A stretch of 64,000 bases of DNA. Origin: Sulfurisoma sp. (GTDB lineage Bacteria > Pseudomonadota > Gammaproteobacteria > Burkholderiales > Rhodocyclaceae). Below, one piece after another: positions 27,508 through 35,159 of this stretch. The notes below the pieces were generated by a model, which saw only the letters and a program-made list of their open reading frames with translations, was not told where the DNA came from and ran no database searches. How positions within the stretch are numbered: position 1 is the first letter of the stretch; every line of letters starts with the position of its first letter. The stretch covers positions 1-64,000 of the forward strand of contig JAUYFI010000071.1 of assembly GCA_030691075.1 (NCBI GenBank), read 5' to 3'. Made by a program: the position numbers and the translations under genes.

Positions 27508-27528
27508 AACGATTTGCCGTGGTTAAAG

Positions 27529-27551
27529 GTTCCAGGCTCGAATTGTCCCGC
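27529..27551. repeat. 23-bp direct repeat, right copy, flanking the nucleotidyltransferase gene
   Basis: GTTCCAGGCTCGAATTGTCC then CGC, the partner of 26404-26426. Only 9 bases separate it from a copy of the dispersed repeat. Confidence 0.75.
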
Positions 27552-27560
27552 ACGTTGTCG

Positions 27561-27614
27561 AAAAGTCGGCGCTGGCGACGCCCCGGAGGAAGTCCCCTTG
27601 GGGGGCACGGCGCC
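27561..27614 (+). repeat. Composite (longer) copy of the dispersed repeat
   Basis: It begins with the standard core AAAAGTCGGCGCTGGCGAC but then carries an extra segment GGAGGAAGTCCCCTTGGGG before the CACGGCG end. A similar interrupted copy lies in nuoG at 49977-50026. The inner CCCC-T-TGGGG forms a small hairpin. Confidence 0.6.
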
Positions 27615-27634
27615 ATGCCGCACCACGCGGGAAA

Positions 27635-28201
27635 CTACGGCAGCACGTCGGCCACGAGGACAGCCGCATCCGGCGCCGCCAACGGGGCGACGGCGTCTCC
27701 GGCCTTGAGGATGCGCCGTTCGGCGTAGTCTTCGCCGGTGGGCTGCCGGCAGACCTCCAGCGTCTCGCCGACGACATCGAGAATCCAGTATTCGCCGATG
27801 CCGGCCTGGGCATAGGCCACCAGCTTGCGGCCGCGATCATAGCCGCGCGTCGCATCCGAAACTTCCACGATCATCAAGGCGGTTGCCGGATGCGCATCGC
27901 GGTAGTCGCGTGGCGAGCCCCTCACCACGGCAATATCGGGTTCGGGCTCGGAGCGCTCGGAGAGCGAGAGAGGAAGTTGGGATCGAATATCGCAACCGTC
28001 ACCGAAGGCGCGACTCAAAACATTTTCCAGCAGACGCACCGCCGTCGCGTGCCGGCTTTTCTGTGGCGCCATTTCGACGATCTCCCCATCAAGCAACTCA
28101 AGTCGATCCTCGGGACCGAAGACGTCGGCATCGATCATCTGCTCGTACTGCTGGCGGCTGAAGCGATGCAGGCTGACTGGATTTTCGGCAACGGCGCCCA
28201 T
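27635..28201 (-). CDS. Uma2-family (DUF820) putative restriction endonuclease-fold protein
   Basis: A 188-residue protein with the PD-(D/E)XK signature of the Uma2 family: RLELLDGEIVEM, EPEPDIAVVRGS, LMIVEVSDATRGYDRGRKLV and AQAGIGEYWILD. Members are numerous in cyanobacteria and scattered elsewhere, presumed nucleases of mobile origin. The ATG at 28201 gives MGAVAENPVSLHRFS. It lies inside the yajQ island. Confidence 0.85.
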   Translation of the reverse strand: MGAVAENPVSLHRFSRQQYEQMIDADVFGPEDRLELLDGEIVEMAPQKSRHATAVRLLENVLSRAFGDGCDIRSQLPLSLSERSEPEPDIAVVRGSPRDYRDAHPATALMIVEVSDATRGYDRGRKLVAYAQAGIGEYWILDVVGETLEVCRQPTGEDYAERRILKAGDAVAPLAAPDAAVLVADVLP

Positions 28202-28326
28202 GGCAATCCTCGCGCTGAATGATGCCGCAAACTGTATCACCCAGGACCAGCGAAGACAATGTACTTGTGCCGCGGACACCGCCGCACTCCTCGGGCTTGA
28301 ATCCGCCCTTGACCGACAGAATCTGC

Positions 28327-29496
28327 CTATTGCGCGTAAAGCAGATCGCCGGGTTTGAGTAGAACACCACCCTTGGGAGTTTCGATCAGTTCGGCAATGG
28401 CGAATGCCGGGTAAACGGACTTTATCACCGCCGTTGCGCGAGGGTATTTCTCTTGCCCCAGCGGCGCACCCGTAATTGCGCGCACCGGAGGCTCGCGCCA
28501 GGTCTGCACGCTCAAGGTATCTCCGGCGGACAAGCGGGACTCGGCGCCCGCATCGACATAAATCAGGGCGCCATCCGTTTTGAGGACTCGCGTAACGAAA
28601 GGCAGGCAGGCCGCCTCGTCGGATGCCCAGCGCGCCACATCGACGAGCAGTAAACCCCACGTCCGACCGGGGTCGTTGGCATAAAACGCCGCGCTACCGA
28701 CGGGGTATTTGTTGTCAAAGCCAACGTCGCCGCACACCTCGCGCACGAACGTCCGCCGCGCCAGCGCGGCGCCATTGATACCATCGTGCAGAAATGCCTC
28801 GATCTCCATGCGCCGGCAATTGCTGCTCCAAAATAGCGAAGACTTTTTGCGCACGCCGAAATCGCGGTAAACCCCCGCCAGGACATATTGCCCCCGCCTG
28901 TCTTTCGCCAGTTTCGCGAATGGCGTTTCCTTGTCCGTCGGGCCGGAATAAGACTCTGGCGCCCGCGCGGGTGAACGATAGGGAATAAGCACGTCATCAT
29001 AATCGGCCAATAAGCGGCCGACCTTGCCGATCATTTTTGCCGTTTCAACGGCGGAGACCGTGCTCACGGAAATCTTCTCGGCCGGCAGCATCTGCTCGGG
29101 AAATTCGAGGGCAAACCGGGTAACGACAACGCGGTTGATGGTGCTGCGCTGGCAACTGGACCGACAATCGCCCTGGTCGAGCACCGTAACGCGCAGAACG
29201 ACCGTCAACTCGCCGTCTCGCACCGTCTCGCTGACCGGGTGAACATTCCGCGTGCAGGCGGAAGCGGCGACCTGGACCAACTCCTGGGTGACATTGGGGC
29301 GTGCGGACGATTGCGCACTTACCGTCGCGGCATGCGACTCGGCGGCGCGCGCCAGGGCTCGTCGCGTCGCCAGTTCCCGCGCGCGCCCGATGTCGTTATC
29401 GACGACCGGGGCGCTACCCTCGACCAACACCTCGGCCGCCGCCGTCGAAACGAAGGCGAAGAGACACAGCGCCCCTGCCAGCCAACGCGGGACCAT
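28327..29496 (-). CDS. flgT: FlgT-like flagellar assembly protein
   Basis: A 389-residue exported protein with signal peptide MVPRWLAGALCLFAFVSTAA. The N-terminal part VLVEGSAPVVDNDIGRARE matches the FlgT N-domain, the middle (VVVTRFALEFPEQM..., LADYDDVLIPY) the FlgT middle domain and the end (ALIYVDAGAESRLSAGDTLS) the SH3-like C-domain. In Vibrio FlgT forms the H-ring around the basal body. Six cysteines suggest disulfides. It starts 3 bases behind the flgP-like gene. No other flagellar gene is in the window. Confidence 0.65.
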   Translation of the reverse strand: MVPRWLAGALCLFAFVSTAAAEVLVEGSAPVVDNDIGRARELATRRALARAAESHAATVSAQSSARPNVTQELVQVAASACTRNVHPVSETVRDGELTVVLRVTVLDQGDCRSSCQRSTINRVVVTRFALEFPEQMLPAEKISVSTVSAVETAKMIGKVGRLLADYDDVLIPYRSPARAPESYSGPTDKETPFAKLAKDRRGQYVLAGVYRDFGVRKKSSLFWSSNCRRMEIEAFLHDGINGAALARRTFVREVCGDVGFDNKYPVGSAAFYANDPGRTWGLLLVDVARWASDEAACLPFVTRVLKTDGALIYVDAGAESRLSAGDTLSVQTWREPPVRAITGAPLGQEKYPRATAVIKSVYPAFAIAELIETPKGGVLLKPGDLLYAQ

Positions 29497-29499
29497 CGG

Positions 29500-30028
29500 T
29501 CAGTAACTTACATAGCCGACGCTGGTGGCGGTGCATCCAGGCACCGCGCAAGTCGGAACCACCGCCCTGAATCCGCATGTGCCGTAAGACGTGAAACAGT
29601 CGGCAAACGACTGCGTGATGTTCAGCTCGACGGTCACCTCGTAATTGCCGTCGGCAATCGCCGTCGTATTGACCACCCGCGCGCCGCGAATAAAGGAATC
29701 GACATGACTACGAATGGTGTCGTTCTGGGCGGCAAAGGCCGATACCGACGTGCTACCCCAGACACGGAAGCCATGAACCTGTTCGGCCAGTTGGCGATAG
29801 GCGTCGAGCTGGGCCGCCCGAATCGCCATCAATTTTTGCTGCCCCGCGGTGTATTGCGAGTAACTCGCGGACGCCCCGTAACCAACGGCCTGCAGCTTGG
29901 ATGGGGTGAAAACCTCGGCGCCGGGGCCCGCCGCGACGAGCTGCGAGCCGCCGCAGCACGGGTACGCGGCGCACCCGGCCAGCAGGGTCAGACAGTAGGC
30001 ACTAAGAGCGAAGCGAAGCGAATGTCAT
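29500..30028 (-). pseudogene. flgP: FlgP/LPP20-family outer-membrane lipoprotein gene, out of frame near its start
   Basis: From about 30005 to 29500 an open frame encodes a lipoprotein: LTLLAGC lipobox, then LPP20 domain IRAAQLDAYRQLAEQVHGF, VDSFIRGARVVNTT, NYEVTVELNI. The only good start, ATG at 30028 with AAGGGAG upstream, is followed by three TTCGC units and reaches a TAG after 8 codons. With four units the reading would be MTFASLRFALSAY then CLTLLAGC, a complete lipoprotein signal. So the gene is off by one 5-base unit: phase variation or a true inactivation. An internal ATG at 29829 would give a signal-less protein. Confidence 0.7.
30008..30022 (-). repeat. Pentanucleotide tandem repeat (TTCGC)3 behind the flgP start codon
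   Basis: Plus strand GCGAAGCGAAGCGAA. It lies two codons after the ATG; one, four or seven units would put start and lipoprotein in the same frame, three do not. Confidence 0.8.
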
Positions 30029-30102
30029 TACTATTCTCCCTTGATGGATATTCGTCTTCGTTCCCTTACGGCATGATTTTGTCGAACTTTAGACAACGCG
30101 GG

Positions 30103-30597
30103 TCAATCCCTGAAATTGCCGTACTGCAGCGGGTAGTCGGTCACCGACTTCTTCACCAGCGCAATCGTCTCCTGCAGCAAATCGCGCTTGGCGCCGGTGA
30201 CGCGCACGGCGTCGCCCTGGATGCTGGCCTGCACCTTGAGCTTGCTGTCCTTGATGAGCTTGACGATTTTCTTCGCCAGTTCGCTCTCGATGCCGCTCTT
30301 GACCGTGAGCAGTTGCTTGGCCTTGTTGCCGGAGATCGACTGGATGTCGCCGGCGTCGAGGCGCTTGGTGCTCTCGCGGTCCTTCTTCTCCATCTCGGGG
30401 AAGAGGATGTCCTTGACCTGACCGAGCTGAAATTCGGAGTCGCCGAAGAGGGTGATGGTCTTGTCCTTCTCGTTGAGATCGATTTTCGCGCTGGTGCCCT
30501 TGAAGTCATAGCGGTTGCCGACCTGGCGACCGGCGACGTCGATGGCGTTCTTCAGCGCGACCATGTCGGCTTCGGAGCTGATGTCGAATGAGGGCAT
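30103..30597 (-). CDS. yajQ: YajQ family nucleotide-binding protein
   Basis: A 164-residue UPF0234/YajQ protein starting MPSFDISSEADMVALKNAID with the typical YDFKGTSAKIDLNEKDKTI and C-terminus VTDYPLQYGNFRD. YajQ-type proteins bind c-di-GMP in Xanthomonas, which would fit the many c-di-GMP enzymes here, but binding cannot be read from sequence. Its 3' end is the junction of the adjacent island. Confidence 0.95.
   Translation of the reverse strand: MPSFDISSEADMVALKNAIDVAGRQVGNRYDFKGTSAKIDLNEKDKTITLFGDSEFQLGQVKDILFPEMEKKDRESTKRLDAGDIQSISGNKAKQLLTVKSGIESELAKKIVKLIKDSKLKVQASIQGDAVRVTGAKRDLLQETIALVKKSVTDYPLQYGNFRD
30116..30144. repeat. 29-bp direct repeat in the yajQ 3' end (attachment-site-like)
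   Basis: Identical over 29 bases to 26363-26391, in direct orientation, bracketing 3.8 kb that hold four island genes. Confidence 0.75.
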
Positions 30598-30608
30598 GAT
30601 GACTCCGC

Positions 30609-30920
30609 TCAGCCGAAGTGACAGACGTAGTGGTAGGGATCGCCCGTCACCTCGATGTCGAACGACGAGTTGCCCGGCGCCTTGAATGACTCGCCGGCGG
30701 AGCAACTTTTCCAGTCCTCGCCCTTGAGCTTGTAGCGGCACGCTCCCGCCACGGTTTCCATGATCTCGGGCGCGCCGGTGTTGAAGGTCAGCGTCGCCGG
30801 CAGGATCACGCCGACGCTCTTTTTCGTGCCGTCACTGAGCTGCACGGTGTGGCTGACGCACTTGCCGTCGAAATAGACGTTGGCTTTCTTGATGACGGCG
30901 ACATTGTCGAACTGGCTCAC
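30609..30920 (-). CDS. ppnP: Pyrimidine/purine nucleoside phosphorylase PpnP (DUF1255)
   Basis: A 103-residue cupin-fold protein: [71 protein letters not shown]. coli PpnP (YaiE) phosphorolyses several nucleosides. The start is GTG at 30920. It lies 11 bases upstream of yajQ and 1 base behind the DUF2788 gene. Confidence 0.93.
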   Translation of the reverse strand: MSQFDNVAVIKKANVYFDGKCVSHTVQLSDGTKKSVGVILPATLTFNTGAPEIMETVAGACRYKLKGEDWKSCSAGESFKAPGNSSFDIEVTGDPYHYVCHFG

Positions 30921-30921
30921 G

Positions 30922-31131
30922 TTAAATACCCCACATTTTCTGGATGACGCTCTTGGCGACGAAGCCGACCATGCCGAAAGCCAGCACGAAGAACAGCGCA
31001 AAGGTGCCGACCTTGCCGGCCTTGGAACGGTAGGCCAGCTCGCCGATGATGAACAGCATGAAGAGCATGAAGGCGCCGAGGCCGAAGGTCATGCCCCAGT
31101 TGGCCACCTGCTCCTCGCTAAAGCCGAACAT
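30922..31131 (-). CDS. DUF2788 small membrane protein
   Basis: A 69-residue protein with two transmembrane segments ([20 protein letters not shown] and [19 protein letters not shown]) joined by a basic turn AYRSKAGK, as in the DUF2788 family of betaproteobacteria. Function unknown. Confidence 0.8.
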   Translation of the reverse strand: MFGFSEEQVANWGMTFGLGAFMLFMLFIIGELAYRSKAGKVGTFALFFVLAFGMVGFVAKSVIQKMWGI

Positions 31132-31153
31132 TGTTTCAAGCCAAAGGCGAGGC

Positions 31154-31235
31154 GAACCACGAAGACACGAAGGGCACAAAGAAGAAACAAGAAAGCCCTT
31201 GGGGGTTCTTCGTGTTCTTCGTGTCTTCGTGGTTC
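31154..31235. repeat. Imperfect inverted repeat touching the argG stop codon
   Basis: GAACCACGAAGACACGAAGG on the left pairs with CTTCGTGTCTTCGTGGTTC on the right across a 40-base centre. This CACGAAG-rich palindrome is a type scattered in many bacterial genomes; here it could act as terminator of argG. Its right arm ends within the argG stop codon. Confidence 0.7.
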
Positions 31236-32490
31236 ATCGCTTTTGCCTTGCCTTGGGCTTGGCGCCACGCTTGAGCCGTGCGTTTTCGGCGATGCGCAGG
31301 CGCAGCGCATTGAGCTTGATGAAGCCACCCGCGTCCTTCTGGTCGTAGGCGCCGGCATCGTCCTCGAAGGTGGCGATGGTCGGGTCGAACAGCGAGTCGG
31401 TCTTCGAGTCGCGACTGACCACGCTCACCGCCCCCTTGTAGAGCTTGACGCGCACCCAGCCATTCACGCACTGTTGCGTGTGGTCGATCAGCACCTGCAA
31501 TGCCTTGCGCTCGGGTGCCCACCAGTAGCCGTTGTAGATCAGGCTGGCGTAGCGCGGCATCAGGTCGTCCTTGAGGTGCGCCACTTCGCGGTCGAGGCAC
31601 ACCGACTCGATGCCGCGGTGGGCCTTGAGCAGGATGGTGCCGCCGGGGGTTTCGTAGCAACCGCGCGACTTCATGCCGACGTAGCGGTTCTCGACCAGGT
31701 CGAGGCGACCGATGCCGTGCTTGCCGCCGATCTCGTTGAGCTTCGCCAGCAACTGGTGCGGCTTCATCTTCTTGCCGTCGATGGCGACAAGGTCGCCGGC
31801 CTTGAATTCGAGGTCGAGATACTCGGGCTTGTTGGGCGCCTTCTCCGGCGAAACCGTCCACCGCCACATCGACTCCTCGGCCTCGGCCGACGGGTCTTCG
31901 AGATGGCGGCCCTCGTAGGAGATGTGCAGCAGGTTGGCGTCCATCGAGTAGGGCGAGCCGCCCTTCTTATGCTTCATGTCGACGGGAATGCCGTGCTGGG
32001 CCGCGTAGGCCATCAGCTTCTCGCGCGACAGCAGGTCCCACTCGCGCCACGGCGCGATGACCTTGACATTCGGCATCAGCGCGTAGGCGCCGAGCTCGAA
32101 GCGCACTTGGTCGTTGCCCTTGCCGGTGGCGCCGTGCGAGATGGCGTCGGCCCCGGTCTTGCGCGCGATCTCGACCAGGCGCTTGGCGATCAGCGGCCGC
32201 GCGATCGAGGTGCCGAGCAGGTATTCCCCCTCGTAGACGGTGTTGGCGCGGAACATCGGGAAGACGAAGTCGCGCACGAATTCCTCGCGGAGGTCGTCGA
32301 TGAAAATGTTTTTCGGCTTGATGCCGAGCCGAATCGCCTTGGCCCGCGCCGGCTCCAGTTCCTCGCCCTGGCCGAGGTCGGCGGTGAAGGTCACCACCTC
32401 GCACTGGTAGGTATCCTGCAGCCACTTGAGGATGACCGAGGTATCGAGGCCGCCGGAATAGGCCAGGACAACTTTTTTCGCTTCGCTCAT
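31234..32490 (-). CDS. argG: Argininosuccinate synthase
   Basis: A 418-residue enzyme joining citrulline and aspartate with ATP. Signatures: the N-type ATP pyrophosphatase loop [31 protein letters not shown] and the [14 protein letters not shown] region. The C-terminal basic tail ([14 protein letters not shown]) is longer than usual. It is the last arg gene of the leftward argD-argF-cytochrome-argG cluster. Confidence 0.97.
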   Translation of the reverse strand: MSEAKKVVLAYSGGLDTSVILKWLQDTYQCEVVTFTADLGQGEELEPARAKAIRLGIKPKNIFIDDLREEFVRDFVFPMFRANTVYEGEYLLGTSIARPLIAKRLVEIARKTGADAISHGATGKGNDQVRFELGAYALMPNVKVIAPWREWDLLSREKLMAYAAQHGIPVDMKHKKGGSPYSMDANLLHISYEGRHLEDPSAEAEESMWRWTVSPEKAPNKPEYLDLEFKAGDLVAIDGKKMKPHQLLAKLNEIGGKHGIGRLDLVENRYVGMKSRGCYETPGGTILLKAHRGIESVCLDREVAHLKDDLMPRYASLIYNGYWWAPERKALQVLIDHTQQCVNGWVRVKLYKGAVSVVSRDSKTDSLFDPTIATFEDDAGAYDQKDAGGFIKLNALRLRIAENARLKRGAKPKARQKR

Positions 32491-32508
32491 TGCTGTTTCC
32501 CGATGAAA

Positions 32509-32946
32509 TTACTGAGTGCGGTAGCTGCGATGGCAGGCGACGCAGGCGCCGGTGACGGCCTGCAGCGCGACCAGCGCCTTGGTGGTGTTGCCCGTCTTGG
32601 CGACCTTGGCGAACTCGCTGCCGGCGACATGCATGCCGCGAGCGATGGCGTGCATGTCGTTGCTCATGAACATGCCGGGGCGCGCGTTGGGGGGCGCATT
32701 GCGATGGCGGCCCATGGCCGAAACACCGATCATCTTCTCGGCGATGGCGGCAGCTTCGGCGAACTTCTTTTCGCCCAGGGCGGTGACGATCGAATGCAGA
32801 GCCATCTGGAAGTCGAGCATCTCGGCGCGCATCTCGGCGCGCGCTTCGGGGGGCATCTCGACGAGCTGGCGGCCGTCCGCGTCGGCGGCAAAAGTCGGCG
32901 CTGGCGACACGGCGAACCAGACAAGCAGGACAAGCAGTTTTTTCAT
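32509..32946 (-). CDS. Cytochrome c'-like (class II) periplasmic cytochrome
   Basis: A 145-residue precursor: signal peptide [20 protein letters not shown], four-helix-type sequence, and one heme motif CVACH near the C-terminus followed by RSYRTQ, the layout of cytochromes c'. These bind NO or act as electron carriers. Its ATG overlaps the argF stop (ATGA), tying it to arginine genes without an obvious functional link. The end of the signal peptide (SPAPTF) is encoded by a perfect dispersed repeat. Confidence 0.85.
   Translation of the reverse strand: MKKLLVLLVWFAVSPAPTFAADADGRQLVEMPPEARAEMRAEMLDFQMALHSIVTALGEKKFAEAAAIAEKMIGVSAMGRHRNAPPNARPGMFMSNDMHAIARGMHVAGSEFAKVAKTGNTTKALVALQAVTGACVACHRSYRTQ
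32890..32915 (+). repeat. Dispersed short repeat in the cytochrome c' signal sequence
   Basis: AAAAGTCGGCGCTGGCG then ACACGGCGA, a perfect copy of the ACAC subtype. Coding strand reads AVSPAPTF at the signal-peptidase cleavage region. Confidence 0.8.
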
Positions 32947-33863
32947 GATTTCACTCTCCCGATCAGCAGAAATTCAAGCAGCGCCTTCTGCACATGCAGC
33001 CGGTTCTCGGCCTCGTCCCAGACCACGCTCTGCGGCCCGCCGATCACCTCGGCGGACACTTCCTCGCCGCGGTGCGCCGGCAGGCAGTGCATGAACACCG
33101 CTTCGGCTTTCGCCGCCTTCATCATCTCGCCATCGACCTGCCAGTCGGCGAAGGCCTTGCAGCGGGCCTCGTTCTCGGCCTCGAAGCCCATGGAGGTCCA
33201 TACGTCGGTGGTCACCAGGTCGGCGCCGCGCGTCGCATCCATCGGGTCGGCGAATTCCTCGAAGTGGTCGGTACCGTAGAGGCCGGCGCGCTCGGGCTCG
33301 ACCTCATAGCCGGGCGGCGTCGACACATGCACGTTGAAGTCGAACACCTCGGCGGCCTGCAGCCAGGTGTTGCAGACGTTGTTGGAATCGCCGACCCAGG
33401 CCACGGTCTTGCCCTGGATCGGGCCACGCTGCTCGATGAAGGTGTAGATGTCGGCGAGGATCTGGCAGGGGTGATATTCGTTGGTCAGGCCGTTGATCAC
33501 CGGCACGCGCGAATGCGACGCGAAGCGCTCGATGATTTCCTGTTCGAAGGTGCGGATCATCACCACGTCGGACATGCGCGAGATCACCTGCGCGGCGTCC
33601 TCGACCGGCTCGCCGCGGCCGAGCTGCGAGTCGCGGGTGTTGAGGTAGATCGCCGAGCCGCCGAGCTGCTGCATGCCGGCCTCGAACGACAGGCGCGTGC
33701 GCGTGCTGGCCTTCTCGAAGATCATCACCAGCGTGCGGTCGTGCAGCGGGTGGTAGGCCTCGTAGCGCTTGAACTTGTCCTTGATCCAGCGCGTACGCTC
33801 GAACAGGGTGTCGAGCTCCTCGCGCGAGAAGTCCCTGAATTGCAGGTAGTGGCGCGGGGTCAT
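32943..33863 (-). CDS. argF: Ornithine carbamoyltransferase
   Basis: A 306-residue anabolic OTCase: carbamoyl-phosphate motif SxRT as EKASTRTRLSFE, HPCQILAD, and the ornithine-binding HCLPAHRGEEV. It makes citrulline, the substrate of ArgG. Confidence 0.97.
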   Translation of the reverse strand: MTPRHYLQFRDFSREELDTLFERTRWIKDKFKRYEAYHPLHDRTLVMIFEKASTRTRLSFEAGMQQLGGSAIYLNTRDSQLGRGEPVEDAAQVISRMSDVVMIRTFEQEIIERFASHSRVPVINGLTNEYHPCQILADIYTFIEQRGPIQGKTVAWVGDSNNVCNTWLQAAEVFDFNVHVSTPPGYEVEPERAGLYGTDHFEEFADPMDATRGADLVTTDVWTSMGFEAENEARCKAFADWQVDGEMMKAAKAEAVFMHCLPAHRGEEVSAEVIGGPQSVVWDEAENRLHVQKALLEFLLIGRVKS

Positions 33864-33872
33864 GTCGACCTC

Positions 33873-35051
33873 CTACGAACGCGCGCCGAGGAACTCGCGG
33901 ATCAGCGGTGCCAGCACGGCGATCAACTGCCTGACGTCGTCGTCGGTGAACACCAGCGGCGGCAACAGGCGCACCACGCGGTCAGCGGTGACGTTGATGA
34001 GCAATCCCGCTTCGAGCGCCTTGGCCACCAGATCAAAGCAGGGACGATCGAGCTCGATGCCGATCATCAGGCCATCGCCGCGAATGTCGGTGACGCCGGC
34101 GACGCCCGCCAGCGCCTCGCCGAAGCCGGCGCGGATGGCATCGCCGACCTGCGTCGCGCGCGCCATCAGGCCGTCCTTCTCGATCACGGCGAGCGTGGTC
34201 AGCGCGGCTACGCAGGCGAGCGGATTGCCACCGAAGGTCGAACCGTGGTTGCCGGGCTTGAACACGCCGGCGGCCTTGCCCGCCGCGAGGCAAGCGCCGA
34301 CCGGCACGCCGGAACCGAGGCCCTTGGCCAGCGTCATGACGTCGGGGCGGATCGCGGCGCGCTGGTGGGCGAACCAGACGCCGGTGCGACCGATGCCGCA
34401 CTGCACTTCGTCGACCATGAACAGCCAGTCCTTCTCGTCGCAGATGCGGCGCAGCGACTGCATGTAATCGTCGTGGGCGATGTTGATGCCGCCCTCGCCC
34501 TGTATCGGTTCGAACAGGACGGCGACGACATTGGGATTGTGCGCGGCGACCGCCTCGATGGCCGCGAGATCGTCGAAGGGCACGCGCACGAAACCGCCGA
34601 CCAGCGGCTCGAAGCCGGCCTGGACCTTGCGGTTGCCGGTGGCCGAGAGCGTCGCCAGGGTGCGGCCGTGAAAGGCTTTTTCCATCACGACGATGGCCGG
34701 ATTGTCGATGCCCCGCTGGTGGCCGACCATGCGCGCGAGCTTGATCGCCGCCTCGTTGGCCTCGCAGCCCGAGTTGCAGAAGAAGACCTCGTCCATGCCG
34801 GACAGCGCGGCGAGGCGGTCGGCCAGCCGCTCCTGCTCCGGCACGCGGTAGATGTTGGAAACGTGCATCAGGCGGCCGGCCTGCTCGGCCAGCGCATTGG
34901 TCAGCACGGGATGACCGTGACCGAGCGTATTGACGGCGATGCCGGCCAGCGCGTCGAGATAGCGTCGGCCCGCTTCGTCGAAGACGTGACAGCCTTCGCC
35001 GCGAACGAAGGCGACGGGCTGCCGCGCGTAGGTGTTCATGAGATGCGACAT
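33873..35051 (-). CDS. argD: Acetylornithine aminotransferase
   Basis: A 392-residue class III PLP transaminase: NSGCEANEAAIKLAR, FHGRTLATLSATG, MVDEVQCGIGRTG and the Schiff-base lysine in TLAKGLGSGVPVGA. It acts in arginine (and possibly lysine) synthesis; 9 bases separate it from argF. Confidence 0.96.
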   Translation of the reverse strand: MSHLMNTYARQPVAFVRGEGCHVFDEAGRRYLDALAGIAVNTLGHGHPVLTNALAEQAGRLMHVSNIYRVPEQERLADRLAALSGMDEVFFCNSGCEANEAAIKLARMVGHQRGIDNPAIVVMEKAFHGRTLATLSATGNRKVQAGFEPLVGGFVRVPFDDLAAIEAVAAHNPNVVAVLFEPIQGEGGINIAHDDYMQSLRRICDEKDWLFMVDEVQCGIGRTGVWFAHQRAAIRPDVMTLAKGLGSGVPVGACLAAGKAAGVFKPGNHGSTFGGNPLACVAALTTLAVIEKDGLMARATQVGDAIRAGFGEALAGVAGVTDIRGDGLMIGIELDRPCFDLVAKALEAGLLINVTADRVVRLLPPLVFTDDDVRQLIAVLAPLIREFLGARS

Positions 35052-35078
35052 CGAAAAACCCCGGTGCTAAAAAGCAGA

Positions 35079-35106
35079 CGGCGGCCTGTTCCAAGTACGG
35101 CCGCCG
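35079..35106 (-). promoter_or_regulatory. Hairpin in the argD leader
   Basis: CGGCGGCC and GGCCGCCG form an 8-bp stem around 12 bases. On the minus strand it is followed by GTCTGCTTTTT, so it might be a terminator or attenuator upstream of argD. Confidence 0.35.
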
Positions 35107-35159
35107 CGCTTGCGAGAAGGAAGATATTATACCAAGCAGCGTAGGGAGGGCATGGCGGC

